Of a stretch of DNA of 64,000 nucleotides, positions 55,481 through 64,000 are shown piece by piece (position 1 is the stretch's first letter; the number at the start of each line of letters is the position of its first letter). The notes beneath the pieces are model-generated. The model ran no database searches, had not been told where the DNA came from, and saw only the letters and a program-made list of their open reading frames with translations. Source of the DNA: Paenibacillus sp. PCH8 (GTDB lineage: Bacteria; Bacillota; Bacilli; Paenibacillales; Paenibacillaceae); NCBI RefSeq assembly GCF_002968835.1, contig NZ_PKQK01000009.1, positions 24,596-88,595 on the forward strand, in the 5' to 3' direction. The position numbers and the translations under genes are program-made.

Positions 55481-56161
55481 ATGAGTTTTAATAACGGTAT
55501 GTTCGTATTGATCATTATCGCCTTTTTGCTCTCTTTATGGGCGCAATTTCGCGTTAAAGGTACTTTCAGACGTTGGTCAGAGGTACCCAATCAGAATGGA
55601 ATCACCGGCTACGATGCCGCTCGCCAGATGCTCGATGCTAACGGCCTGCATGATGTTCCCATTGAGCCAGTTCGCGGCACGCTCTCAGATCACTATGATC
55701 CGATTAATCGGGTTGTACGCTTATCTGAACCAGTATATTATGAAAACTCAATCTCAGCTGTTTCGGTAGCGTGTCACGAAGTGGGTCACGCCATTCAGCA
55801 TAAAGAAAGTTATCCAATGCTGGTACTGCGTCACCGTATCTTCCCGATTGTGAATTTCGCATCCGGATTAGCTCCTTTCTTGCTGATTGCAGGATTCATC
55901 TTCAATGCCATGAACCTTGTAGGTATCGGTATCATCTTCTTCTCCGTAACTGTTGCGTTCCAACTCATCACATTGCCGGTTGAGTTCAACGCCAGCAATC
56001 GCGCAAGAGAGATTATGGTATCCGAAGGTTACATCCGCAATGAAGAAGAAAAAGGCGTGGCCAAAGTCTTGAATGCAGCAGCTTTGACTTACGTAGCCGC
56101 AGCATTGATCTCACTGTTGGAATTGATTCGTTACATTGGAATCTTTAACAGCCGCGATTAA
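55481..56161 (+). CDS. yugP: YugP family membrane zinc metallopeptidase
   Basis: 226 residues. The zinc site is HEVGHAIQH (about 102-110), with the third ligand in VEFNASNRA. Three to four membrane segments: one at the N-terminus, two around 125-170, one near the end. The substrate is unknown. ATG 55481 follows GGAGG by 7 nt. A terminator follows. Confidence 0.87.
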   Translation: MSFNNGMFVLIIIAFLLSLWAQFRVKGTFRRWSEVPNQNGITGYDAARQMLDANGLHDVPIEPVRGTLSDHYDPINRVVRLSEPVYYENSISAVSVACHEVGHAIQHKESYPMLVLRHRIFPIVNFASGLAPFLLIAGFIFNAMNLVGIGIIFFSVTVAFQLITLPVEFNASNRAREIMVSEGYIRNEEEKGVAKVLNAAALTYVAAALISLLELIRYIGIFNSRD

Positions 56162-56191
56162 TTTAGCCGTACAATAACATAACAACAAAAC

Positions 56192-56226
56192 AATACCCCA
56201 CCGTTAATCGGATGGGGTATTATTTT
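56192..56226. terminator. bidirectional terminator
   Basis: AATACCCCA-CCG pairs with CGG-A-TGGGGTATT (56192-56222), then TATTTTG. It ends yugP and overlaps the stop of the convergent LysR gene. Confidence 0.82.
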
Positions 56227-57115
56227 GTTGTAAACCGAAATAATTGAGCAAGAACGAACGAAATGACTGGGCAACCAACGGAAGCTTGTCATGCGCACGG
56301 TGAATTAAGCCGATCGTACGTGTTACTTTTGGATGGGAGATGGCCACATGTGCAGGCTGCAATGGATTCGTCTGGAATAAGGCCATTTCAGGCAACAGAC
56401 TAACCCCCATGCCAGCAGCGACCAATCCACGAATGGTGTCTGTCTCTTCACCCTCAAAAGCAATTTTGGGTGTAAAGCCAGCTTCCAGACAGGCATGCCA
56501 CACAATAGGACGCAAAGAGTACCCTTTACTGAATAACACGAACTTATCATCTTTGAGCTGTTCGAGCGCAATCGTCTCCTCACCAGCTAACGGATGGTTC
56601 GGAGGAAGGATGGCATGTAGCTCTTCCGTAAGTACAATATCACCATCCACATGATCATGCTTCTCCGGAAAAGGAGAGATGAATGCCAGGTCCACTTCAC
56701 CTGATAACACATCACGTATGAGTGTGGGGTACATTCCCTGCTTGAATCTGAATTTCACATTGGGGTACCGCTGACGGAATGCAGCTACGACGGAAGGAAT
56801 CAGATGAATCCCCAGACTATGCGGAAAACCAATTCGAATCTCCCCATGCTCCGGGTCAAGAAACTCATGAACCTCCCCGACGGCCTTGTCCAGATCTTTC
56901 AATATGCCTTCAATTCGTTTACAAAAGAGCTGTCCCACAGCAGTCAACTGCAGGTTTCTTCCTTTTTGCATAAAAAGATCGACACCCAACTCTTCCTCCA
57001 ACTGATGAATCTGACGACTCACCGCTGATTGTGCCACATGCAATTCTTCTGCAGCCTGCGTAACATGTTCCTTCTGTGCCACTTTCAAAAAGTAATGCAA
57101 CTGTCTTAATTCCAC
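56204..57115 (-). CDS. LysR family regulator, GltC-like
   Basis: 303 residues. N-terminal winged helix (LRQLHYFLKVAQKEHVTQAAEELHVAQSAVSRQI), then the sensor domain. The EFLDPEHGEIRIGFPHSLG block strongly resembles B. subtilis GltC, which controls glutamate synthase. No gltAB genes are near, so the target is unknown. GTG start at 57115 after AGGCGA. Confidence 0.87.
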   Translation of the reverse strand: MELRQLHYFLKVAQKEHVTQAAEELHVAQSAVSRQIHQLEEELGVDLFMQKGRNLQLTAVGQLFCKRIEGILKDLDKAVGEVHEFLDPEHGEIRIGFPHSLGIHLIPSVVAAFRQRYPNVKFRFKQGMYPTLIRDVLSGEVDLAFISPFPEKHDHVDGDIVLTEELHAILPPNHPLAGEETIALEQLKDDKFVLFSKGYSLRPIVWHACLEAGFTPKIAFEGEETDTIRGLVAAGMGVSLLPEMALFQTNPLQPAHVAISHPKVTRTIGLIHRAHDKLPLVAQSFRSFLLNYFGLQQNNTPSD

Positions 57116-57185
57116 TCGCCTGATCGCTCCAATCTGTTATACCCTACTTATCACTTGAATGCATTCCATTTTGAGAACGTTCTGA

Positions 57186-57812
57186 CTACTGCTTGAAGCT
57201 ACGGGGTTTCCACAATCTGATCAACAGTCCGTAAATAAAGAATCCACCGAGCAGTCCTCCGAGATGAGCCATCCAGTTGATGCCAGACACCGCGAATGAG
57301 AAAACAATCCCGAACAACAGCAAGGTATACATCGTTTTGCGCGAAGCTTCGTCCATCATCGTCCGCTGGAACAACGCTACATATAAGAACGCACCGTAGA
57401 CCGCATAGATTGCTCCTGAAGCACCTACTGAGATGGTAATGCTTCCGACCGAGTTATACCATGCAACAGCAAGAATATTCCCCACTACGCCACCACCCAG
57501 GTACAACACACCGTATCTCACCGACCCAAGCAGCCGCTCCATCGGTGGCGCAAATACGATAAGCGCAAAGCTGTTAAACAATAAATGACTGAAACCTGCA
57601 TGCAGGAAGATGGATGTAATGTAACGCCACCATTCCGTTGCGAACAGCTCATAGTTCGTAAGTGCTCCAAATTTAAGCAGCACCATATTGTTCGTTGAGC
57701 CACCGTTCACCGTCAATACAATGAACATGACTACATTGGCAATTAGAAAAAACGACGTCAGAGGGAAATACTTCAAATAACTTTTCCAGTTCTCATAGCG
57801 AATAAATATCAT
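57186..57812 (-). CDS. rhomboid family intramembrane serine protease
   Basis: 208 residues, six membrane helices. The catalytic Ser is in VGASGAIY, the His in WMAHLGGLLGG, and HAGFSHLLFNSFAL is the conserved loop. It cuts membrane proteins within the bilayer. No domain is added to the core. ATG is preceded by a weak AAGAAG. Confidence 0.9.
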   Translation of the reverse strand: MIFIRYENWKSYLKYFPLTSFFLIANVVMFIVLTVNGGSTNNMVLLKFGALTNYELFATEWWRYITSIFLHAGFSHLLFNSFALIVFAPPMERLLGSVRYGVLYLGGGVVGNILAVAWYNSVGSITISVGASGAIYAVYGAFLYVALFQRTMMDEASRKTMYTLLLFGIVFSFAVSGINWMAHLGGLLGGFFIYGLLIRLWKPRSFKQ

Positions 57813-57960
57813 AAATTTCTTCTTTCACTCCACCCTGTTCAGATCAGACTACTATCTCAGATCCATCGTAATGGTACATGTCCGAATTGGACAATGCCTT
57901 TCATAAAAGATTATAATGGATTTTGGCACGGATCACCAATTTATAAGGAGGAACACTATT

Positions 57961-58479
57961 ATGGCACAAGAACGTACAGGCGCAGCCACATTCAAAGGAA
58001 ACCCTATTACATTGATCGGACCCGAACTGAAAGTGGGCGATCAAGCACCAGACTTCACAGTGAGCAAGAATCTGGTTGAAGATGCATCCTTGAAAGACTT
58101 CGCAGGCAAAATTAAACTAATCAGCGTTGTTCCTTCCCTGGATACCGGCGTATGCGATGCGCAAACTCGTCGCTTCAATGTTGAAGCTGGAGAGCTTGGA
58201 GACAACGTTGTTGTCCTGACCGTAAGCGCAGACCTTCCTTTCGCTCAAGCCCGTTGGTGCGGAGCAGCCGGTGTAGACCGCGTTGTCACACTGTCTGATT
58301 ACAAATCACGCTCTTTCGGCGAAAATTATGGCGTTCTAATCAAAGAATTCCAATTGGACATGCGTTCCATTTTCGTATTGGATGCTGAAGACAAGATTAC
58401 ATATGTGGAATATCTGCCTGAGATGACAGAATCCCCTGACTTCGAGCAAGCTATTGCTGCTGTTAAAGCTTTGCTGTAG
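57961..58479 (+). CDS. tpx: thiol peroxidase
   Basis: 172 residues. It reduces hydroperoxides using thioredoxin. The peroxidatic Cys is in SLDTGVCDAQTRRF and the resolving Cys in ARWCGAAG, the atypical 2-Cys arrangement. ATG 57961 follows AAGGAGG; the frame is open to 57916 but without a signal. A single gene with its own terminator. Confidence 0.95.
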   Translation: MAQERTGAATFKGNPITLIGPELKVGDQAPDFTVSKNLVEDASLKDFAGKIKLISVVPSLDTGVCDAQTRRFNVEAGELGDNVVVLTVSADLPFAQARWCGAAGVDRVVTLSDYKSRSFGENYGVLIKEFQLDMRSIFVLDAEDKITYVEYLPEMTESPDFEQAIAAVKALL

Positions 58480-58500
58480 AAGGTTTCACACGTTCAGAAC

Positions 58501-58535
58501 AAAAGCGAGGAAGGTTAACCTTCACTCGCTTTTTG
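58501..58535. terminator. terminator after tpx
   Basis: AAAGCGAG-GAAGG pairs with CCTTC-A-CTCGCTTT, loop TTAA, then TTG. It may also serve the convergent gene. Confidence 0.82.
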
Positions 58536-58551
58536 TTATTTATCATCTATT

Positions 58552-58944
58552 TCACTCGCTTGTTTTATACTTGCTCAACTTCTTATCCAATACAGAGAAC
58601 AAGTTCATAATCGTCCGATAATTGGAGCCCAAGTCTCCAAGTGAACCACGGGAAGCCGAATACATATCAACTGCACTGCGCACAGGACTTACCGATATAA
58701 TGGAAACTGTAATATCCATCGTCCGTCCAAAGGTAGTCCGCTTCTCCAATATGACTTCTCCAACAGAAGGCACTTCATGCAACACTTTATAACCCGGAAT
58801 TTTTTTGAGTGTTGAAGATACTTCTTCCCAGGCTCTGTCTTTGGATAAGTTATAATACCGTGTTTTTAATTTGGGATCCTTGGCTCGATCGCTGGTCCCC
58901 TCCATGCTGCGGATGATACCGACGAGCGTTCTCTTTAAGGTCAA
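58552..58944 (-). CDS. DUF1499-like protein
   Basis: About 130 residues. The C-terminal VDMYSASRGSLGDLGSNYRTI block resembles the SASRxGxxDLGxNRxRI signature of DUF1499. TTG 58944 is preferred because AAAGGAGG lies just upstream; the frame is open to 59004 but that part has no start signal. Function unknown; relatives are cytosolic or envelope proteins. Confidence 0.6.
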   Translation of the reverse strand: MTLKRTLVGIIRSMEGTSDRAKDPKLKTRYYNLSKDRAWEEVSSTLKKIPGYKVLHEVPSVGEVILEKRTTFGRTMDITVSIISVSPVRSAVDMYSASRGSLGDLGSNYRTIMNLFSVLDKKLSKYKTSE

Positions 58945-59055
58945 GACCCTTCCTCCTTTGAGTGTAACCGTTCCATTTATGTAATCTAGTGTAACATTGT
59001 TCAAGTAGTAACAAAAGGGTAAGCATCACTTTTATTAGAAATACAATCATTACAA

Positions 59056-59104
59056 CATAAAAACACCCTGAAATTCCTTCAATAAGAGGAAACGTCAGGG
59101 TGTT
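59056..59104 (-). terminator. terminator of the 6S RNA gene
   Basis: AACACCCTGA (59062-59071) pairs with TCAGGGTGTT (59095-59104), with an inner TTCCT/AGGAA stem. On the minus strand it is followed by TTTTATG. Confidence 0.78.
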
Positions 59105-59114
59105 GTACATGAAA

Positions 59115-59308
59115 ATTTAGAAACCCGCCTATGCCGTCCGGCTACATTGTCTTATGAACCTGCTTGGCAGGTGGGTGACCGCAAAAATGCTTTTTGAAGT
59201 CCCCATGTCGTATAGACAGGGCTTTTCAGCAACATTCTGTGTTGATCTCCCGAAGACGTCATCATTGGTTCAAAACAACGAATAACCGAAACGTACATCG
59301 CAGGATGT
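59115..59308 (-). ncRNA. ssrS: probable 6S RNA
   Basis: About 190 nt with no ORF, between its own promoter and terminator. On the minus strand it has GTTTTGAACC, the CCTGTCTATACGACATGGGG stretch, ACCCACCTGC-CAAG-CAGGTTCATAAGAC, and a closing pairing between the 5' CCTGC and the 3' GCGGG ends. These match the Firmicutes 6S RNA as I remember it. 6S RNA imitates an open promoter and binds housekeeping RNA polymerase in stationary phase. The ends are estimates. Confidence 0.68.
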
Positions 59309-59314
59309 ACAATT

Positions 59315-59343
59315 ATTATATCCCTAACTGTGTAAAAAGTAAA
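59315..59343 (-). promoter_or_regulatory. promoter of the 6S RNA gene
   Basis: On the minus strand TTTACT (59343-59338), 17-bp spacer, TATAAT (59320-59315). The RNA would start near 59308. Confidence 0.78.
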
Positions 59344-59360
59344 TGCCGAACAAACATGTT

Positions 59361-60173
59361 TTATTTTTGCAATGTAATGTTTTTGTCGTCTGATGGCTCC
59401 GATGCTTCGCCAGTCTCTTCTGATTTCTCAGCCAGTGCAGCAGCTTCCTCTTCTTCCTTCTTCAACTGCATCTTCTCCATCTGCTCCTGCATCTTGTTGA
59501 AGGTTGCATAGAAGTTAAAGAAAGCAAACCAGGCGATGATACTGATGATGAAGAATACGAACAATACAGGGTAACGGGAACCAATGTAGAACAGCAATCC
59601 GCTTCCGAGCAATGTGGAAAACACACGGAAAGGTCTGATCAACGTTAGCAAAACCGCATTTTTGATAATGAGCCCGATAGACATATGATAGTGTACAACC
59701 ATCGAGAAAAAGTTAAAGAGTGATACAAATAACAAGAGAAGCAGCACAAGCATAATGATTCCCACAAGCTGCATGTTGCTGAACTGCGTCATGTACACGG
59801 TATAGTCCAGATACATAATCGCGAACAGCAGCGTGTAAAAAATGCCACCAATCAAACTTTGCTTGTAGTTTTCCTTATAACCTACAAAGAAAGTACGGAA
59901 GATCGGCACATCCGTATCACCCATATTCCATTTACGAACGACCGTAAACAGCGCCGACGTCGCCGGGAATAGTGTAAGCGGTGCCACAATGGCTATAGCC
60001 CAGTTCATTTGCAATGATTCGTTTGCGAGGTTCTGCTGCATAACGAGCAGCTTCATAATCAAGAAAAACAAGAACGGAGACGAACAAATAGCCCACAACA
60101 GATTGGTTGCGGCGAGTCTCGTAATCCACTCTGTAAGCCGGTAGATCCCACCCATAGCTCCTTTAAATTCCAA
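59361..60173 (-). CDS. YesL/DUF624 family membrane protein
   Basis: 270 residues with about five membrane segments and a C-terminal coiled, acidic tail (MQLKKEEEEAAALAEKSEE). The N-terminal GIYRLTEWITRLAATNLLWAICSSPF block is typical of DUF624, whose members often sit beside sugar ABC importers; none is adjacent here. ATG lies downstream of GGAGGAG. Function unknown. Confidence 0.82.
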   Translation of the reverse strand: MEFKGAMGGIYRLTEWITRLAATNLLWAICSSPFLFFLIMKLLVMQQNLANESLQMNWAIAIVAPLTLFPATSALFTVVRKWNMGDTDVPIFRTFFVGYKENYKQSLIGGIFYTLLFAIMYLDYTVYMTQFSNMQLVGIIMLVLLLLLFVSLFNFFSMVVHYHMSIGLIIKNAVLLTLIRPFRVFSTLLGSGLLFYIGSRYPVLFVFFIISIIAWFAFFNFYATFNKMQEQMEKMQLKKEEEEAAALAEKSEETGEASEPSDDKNITLQK

Positions 60174-60331
60174 ACATTTCTCCTCCTCCGCAGCCTTGCG
60201 TATAACCCTGAAGTCTAATATTAATATACCTTATTATAGATAGGAAAAGCCAGTACTTCCCGAAAACAGATCGGCTTTGCCCTGAATAGCACTTTCGGGA
60301 GGAAACCATATGATGTAGCCTCATTGGGAAA

Positions 60332-60363
60332 ATAAAAAAATGGAGCAGTTGCCCGCTCCATTT
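60332..60363 (-). terminator. intrinsic terminator of cshA
   Basis: AAATGGAGC pairs with GCTCCATTT (60338-60363), followed by TTTTTATT on the minus strand. Confidence 0.82.
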
Positions 60364-60381
60364 CCACTTCACACATTTATA

Positions 60382-61992
60382 TTACTCGAAAGAAGAATCT
60401 TTGGCAGGACGACGTCCTTCATTGTTGCTTGGACGTGGTTTGCGGTCACGGTTGTAACCACCTTCTCTGCTTCCTCCACCAGTGCTGCTAGTACTACTGC
60501 TGCTGCTGTTACGATCACGGTTGTAACTTCCGCCACGTCCGCCGCCACTGCTGTTGCGATCACGGTTGTAACTTCCGCCGCCGGCACTGCTGCCACTGCT
60601 GCGGTTACCGCTGTAACCCGATGGTTTACGTCCGCCTGAGCGAACATCCGGTTTACGACGCTTCGCACGAATCGGATCTTCAGGAGTCAGGTCAACCTGA
60701 GCATCTTTTTTGTCACCTGTCATGAGCTTCAGGGAAGCTGACAACAGCTGAACGGAATCATATTGCTCAAGCAACTGAATAGCGATACCTTTGTACTCGT
60801 TCAGTTCACCCGTTTGTACCGTTTCCAGCAAGCGCTCAGCTGTCAAACGTTGTTTTCCTTCTACAGCCTCAGCCATTGTTGGCAGTGGTTTGCGTGGAAT
60901 ACGGTGACGTGTTACACGCTCAATAAAGTGCAGGTGATCGATCTCACGAGGTGTAACGAAAGACCAAGCAGCGCCCTCTTTACCAGCACGGCCTGTACGA
61001 CCGATACGGTGAACATAACTTTCCGGATCTTGCGGAAGGTCAAAGTTGATTACATGTGTTACGCCGGATACATCGAGACCACGTGCAGCCACATCTGTTG
61101 CCACGAGTACGTCAATGCTGCCGTCACGGAACTTACGCATTACAGCATCACGTTGGTTCTGAGACAAGTCACCATGGAGACCGTCTGCAGAATATCCACG
61201 TTTTTGAAGAGCTTCAGCCAATTCATCAACACGACGTTTGGTACGTCCGAATACAATCGCCAGTTCAGGGGATTCCATATCCAGCAAACGGCTCAATGCT
61301 TCGAATTTTTGACGCTCAGGCACTTCGATGTAAGATTGGTCAATCAGTGGTGCACTGACTTGTTTTGGAATTACGGATATGTGCTCAGGGTTATTCAAGA
61401 ATTGTTGAGCCAATTTTTGAATATTAACAGGCATTGTAGCTGAGAACAGCATGGTTTGACGCTCGTCCGGAACTTGTTTCAGGATAGATTGAATATCCTC
61501 CATGAAACCCATGTCGAGCATTTCATCTGCTTCATCCAATACTACAGTTTGTACATCATCGAGCTTGATTGTTTTGCGGTTGATGTGGTCAAGGAGACGT
61601 CCAGGTGTACCAATGATAATCTGTGGTTTTCTTTTCAATGCACGGATCTGACGAACGATGTCTTGTCCGCCGTAGATTGGCAGGGAGCGCAGACCTTTGA
61701 AGCGAGTGAGTTTTTCGATCTCTTCAGCAACTTGGATTGCAAGTTCACGAGTAGGTGCCATAATGAGGGCGCGGATTTTTTCGTCACTTTTGTTAATTTT
61801 ACTGATCAAGGGAATACCGAAAGCAGCAGTTTTACCTGTGCCCGTTTGTGCTTGACCAATCAAGTCTCTGCCTTCAAGTGCAAGAGGGATTGCTTTGGAT
61901 TGAATCGGGGTTGCTTCTTCAAACCCGAGCTCGGTGATCGCTTGCAGCACCAGTGGTTCAAGATTGAAATCTGCGAAATTTAAATTTGTCAA
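60382..61992 (-). CDS. cshA: DEAD-box RNA helicase, CshA-like
   Basis: 536 residues. Motifs in order: Q-motif (TPIQ), AQTGTGKT (48-55), PTRELA, GTPGR, DEAD (VLDEADEM), SAT, then ARGLDV and HRIGRTGRAG. A short dimerisation-like region follows. The last ~90 residues are a Gly/Ser/Arg tail with three copies of YNRDR, likely for RNA binding. It unwinds RNA in cold adaptation, ribosome assembly and mRNA decay. The start is TTG 61992 after AAAGGAG. The 200-nt leader holds a GTGGA/TCCAC hairpin. Confidence 0.92.
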   Translation of the reverse strand: MTNLNFADFNLEPLVLQAITELGFEEATPIQSKAIPLALEGRDLIGQAQTGTGKTAAFGIPLISKINKSDEKIRALIMAPTRELAIQVAEEIEKLTRFKGLRSLPIYGGQDIVRQIRALKRKPQIIIGTPGRLLDHINRKTIKLDDVQTVVLDEADEMLDMGFMEDIQSILKQVPDERQTMLFSATMPVNIQKLAQQFLNNPEHISVIPKQVSAPLIDQSYIEVPERQKFEALSRLLDMESPELAIVFGRTKRRVDELAEALQKRGYSADGLHGDLSQNQRDAVMRKFRDGSIDVLVATDVAARGLDVSGVTHVINFDLPQDPESYVHRIGRTGRAGKEGAAWSFVTPREIDHLHFIERVTRHRIPRKPLPTMAEAVEGKQRLTAERLLETVQTGELNEYKGIAIQLLEQYDSVQLLSASLKLMTGDKKDAQVDLTPEDPIRAKRRKPDVRSGGRKPSGYSGNRSSGSSAGGGSYNRDRNSSGGGRGGSYNRDRNSSSSSTSSTGGGSREGGYNRDRKPRPSNNEGRRPAKDSSFE

Positions 61993-62287
61993 AATTATTC
62001 ATACTCCTTTTATATGGTGGACGTGGTGGACAATCCACTTTGTTGTCTGTATTCTTAAGTAGCGTTAATATTTATAGGTTATCCCAACAGGGCAAATTAT
62101 TTTCACAAACGAACATAATTCGATGAATGGGTCCCCAACATAAGACTAAAACTACATACATGCGTTTGAAACATTTCAGTTCGATTTGGGGAAAGTTTCC
62201 TACTCAAGAATATCCACAAATCATTATATCACAAAACAAATCAAGATTACCAGCAATCTGGTTTTAAATATAAATGAGGTGATTGAA

Positions 62288-63109
62288 TTGCCCAAAATAA
62301 TTTGGCACTCTTTAGTGATCATATTGGGCGCTGCAGTTATTGCCTGCGGCTTTAATTGGTTTTTGGTTCCCCATCAGCTTTTGAGCGGCGGGGTGTCCGG
62401 TATTTCCATGCTTTTAGGTTATTTTACCAATTTGAATCTGAGTATAATGTATTTTGTTCTTAACATTCCCCTGCTCATTGCAGGTTGGTTTATTCTTGGA
62501 CGACGTTTCATTATATTGAGTATTGTGTCGGTAGCAGCCACTTCTTGGTTCATCGCGCTTCTGCCTGTTTTTGCTGTGGCTACAGATCCTTTATTAAGCT
62601 CTGTATTTGGAGGAGTACTTATTGGACTGGGCACTGGTGTATCCTTTCGAGTTGGCGGCTCTACAGGTGGTCTGGACATTGTCGGTTCCATTTTCACGCG
62701 TAATCGAGACTTTCCGATTGGTACAGTGATGGCCGGCATGAACGGTGCAATCATCATGCTTGCAGGATACCTGAGTGACAATTGGAATACAGCCTTGGCT
62801 TCCATGGTATCGATCTACATTACAGGTAAAGTACTAGATCTCATCCACATCAGTCATGTCAAAGTAACACTGTACATTATTACGAACGAAACCGAAGCTA
62901 TGTTAAGTAAATTACTCGTTCGCCCTCGCGGCGTTACCAAGATCAAGACTCAGGGAGCATACACGGATATTGACAAGGACATGTTGATGACCGTTACCAC
63001 CCGTTACGAGTTGGTTGAGATCAAACGTATTATTAAGGAAACTGATCCGAACGCCTTTGTTAACATCGTGGAAACGGTTGGTGTTATGGGATCATTCCGC
63101 AGAAGTTGA
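62288..63109 (+). CDS. YitT family membrane protein
   Basis: 273 residues with five to six membrane helices, then a C-terminal DUF2179 cytosolic domain (about 210-265, KIKTQGAYTDIDKDMLMTVTTRYE). The LSGGVSGISMLL and GGSTGGLDIV motifs mark the family. The role is unknown. The start is TTG 62288 (GAGGTG 6 nt upstream); the frame is open to 62186 but that stretch is poorly hydrophobic and AT-rich. Confidence 0.85.
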   Translation: MPKIIWHSLVIILGAAVIACGFNWFLVPHQLLSGGVSGISMLLGYFTNLNLSIMYFVLNIPLLIAGWFILGRRFIILSIVSVAATSWFIALLPVFAVATDPLLSSVFGGVLIGLGTGVSFRVGGSTGGLDIVGSIFTRNRDFPIGTVMAGMNGAIIMLAGYLSDNWNTALASMVSIYITGKVLDLIHISHVKVTLYIITNETEAMLSKLLVRPRGVTKIKTQGAYTDIDKDMLMTVTTRYELVEIKRIIKETDPNAFVNIVETVGVMGSFRRS

Positions 63110-63122
63110 GTCACATGTACGG

Positions 63123-63150
63123 TTAACAATTCATAACATTGTGGTATAAT
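63123..63150 (+). promoter_or_regulatory. promoter of the 63278 gene
   Basis: TTAACA (63123-63128), 16-bp spacer, TATAAT (63145-63150) with an extended TGG just before it. Confidence 0.65.
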
Positions 63151-63277
63151 AACCGTGTACGGCTCCTAAATATGTTGTATAGCAGGTTCAACCCTTCAAT
63201 TTCACAGGACATATGCTTTCCCGAATCGCGCCGAATGACTTACCATTTTGGAATTCGAGTAGGAAAGGGTGATTATT

Positions 63278-63472
63278 GTGGATATGGAAACGGTAAAACT
63301 GTTTGAGATTGTCAACAGATGGTGCCCGGAAATGCTCCCTTTCTTAAAACCGAATGAACTCGACTCACTGATTGTCCTCCGGGATGGGCTAGGCATTCTG
63401 GAACAGGGAGACGCAATGGAAATCATTCAGTACAGTATTTGTGAGCATCAAAATGAGATTTACATTCAATAA
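63278..63472 (+). CDS. small conserved protein of unknown function
   Basis: 64 residues from GTG 63278 (AAAGGG 8 nt upstream). No domain recognised; mostly helix then strand (KLFEIVNRWCPEMLPFLKPNEL). It has its own promoter and terminator, which argues that it is real. Confidence 0.62.
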   Translation: MDMETVKLFEIVNRWCPEMLPFLKPNELDSLIVLRDGLGILEQGDAMEIIQYSICEHQNEIYIQ

Positions 63473-63490
63473 TTTTTTTAGACTGATCAT

Positions 63491-63536
63491 GCCGCTTCTT
63501 GTAGAGGATTTCCTCAGACAGGAAGCGGTTTTCATT
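63491..63536 (+). terminator. intrinsic terminator
   Basis: CCGCTTC (63492-63498) pairs with GAAGCGG (63522-63528), with an inner GAGGA/TCCTC stem, then TTTTCATTTTT. Confidence 0.82.
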
Positions 63537-63633
63537 TTTCCCATGTGTTTCATAACTTGATTAATATGGTTAAAAGCCCACAGGCTTTAATGTATAATTC
63601 ATATATGGAATGCACATAAGGGAGTGGAAATGA

Positions 63634-64000
63634 ATGAACATGTTATGGGCTTTACTGGCTATGGCCTTTGGAAGCTTTGGTGTCGCACCGATAGTGGCAG
63701 ATCAGGGGAACCCCCAATTTCAATCGTTAACCAACAGTTTCAATACCGCAATTATTCAATCTCAAAAAGATCAGGTTGTTATTGATGCGGATAACCCGCC
63801 TGCCAAAATGGACCCCCAACCCGATGCACCCGTTGTCAAAGGCATCTATGTAACAGCTTACAGTGCCGGGGGCGCACGTATGAAAGAATTGCTGGAGCTG
63901 ACGGACAATACGGAACTCAATGCCATGGTTATTGATATCAAAGACGATCTCGGATACATAACTTATCACACAGAAAACAAAGCGTTACAGAAAATGGGCA
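63634..64000 (+). CDS. putative glycoside hydrolase, DUF4015 family (cut by window edge)
   Basis: The first 122 codons. An N-terminal hydrophobic signal (about 1-22) is followed by a spacer and the opening of the DUF4015 domain (VKGIYVTAYSAGG, then NAMVIDIKDDLG). This family is predicted to be a TIM-barrel glycosidase acting outside the membrane. ATG 63634 follows AAGGGAG. TATAAT near 63591 is the likely -10. Confidence 0.8.
   Translation, partial: MNMLWALLAMAFGSFGVAPIVADQGNPQFQSLTNSFNTAIIQSQKDQVVIDADNPPAKMDPQPDAPVVKGIYVTAYSAGGARMKELLELTDNTELNAMVIDIKDDLGYITYHTENKALQKMG

Noticed and set aside
60382..61992. Long open frames antisense to cshA
   Set aside because: They follow the codon pattern of the helicase gene and its low-complexity tail; no start signals or domains.

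Overview
The window looks like a chromosome segment of a Paenibacillus-type Firmicute. The signs are strong AGGAGG ribosome binding sites, many TTG and GTG starts, spore-former and Bacillales genes (yqhG, yqhH, yqzE, yugP, sasB, cshA, yitT family), a citramalate synthase, and secreted plant-polysaccharide enzymes (GH30 glucuronoxylanase, PL10 pectate lyase). There is no phage, transposon, CRISPR array or rRNA. One tRNA-Leu and one probable 6S RNA gene are present.

Layout. 1-7.1 kb: 5' end of nrdJ with NrdR-like boxes, a block of four hairpins, yqhH-yqhG, a secreted protein of unknown function, yqzE, an amidase and a divergent polysaccharide deacetylase. 7.1-15.0 kb: a Nif3-like protein, an LplABC-like sugar ABC importer, and a YesM/YesN-like two-component system whose response regulator is split in two reading frames at a run of six G. 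15.1-25.4 kb: a LacI-controlled sugar locus in which a second ABC importer and its repressor sit upstream of two hydrolases, a PfkB sugar kinase, a sucrose-phosphorylase-like GH13 enzyme and a third esterase. Three matching operators (consensus TGTCAACCGGTTGACA) tie it together. 25.7-29.6 kb: xylanase, a remnant of its binding module, tRNA-Leu, pectate lyase, and a small lipoprotein beside a broken sigma-factor gene.

30-48 kb: housekeeping and small genes (NlpC/P60 peptidase, xpt, YkvI, glycosyltransferase, HAD phosphatase, two RNA-modification enzymes, membrane thioredoxin, DUF309, sasB, pyrD, L,D-transpeptidase, ferredoxin, dinB) plus a 35-residue membrane protein at 48003-48110. 48-57 kb: cimA with a foldable leader, a ResA-like protein, a JAMM peptidase, and an amt - DUF294 nucleotidyltransferase - DEDDh exonuclease operon behind a GlnR/TnrA box. 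57-64 kb: rhomboid protease, tpx, the 6S RNA gene, a YesL-like protein, cshA, a YitT-family protein, and the start of a DUF4015 glycoside hydrolase.

The most interesting parts are the LacI locus, where three different esterase folds sit with a sucrose-type phosphorylase and a fructokinase-like kinase (inferred: use of an acylated sugar), and three genes (yqhH, the response regulator, a sigma factor) that would each become continuous in frame if one G were added. All functions are from reading motifs by eye; no searches were run.
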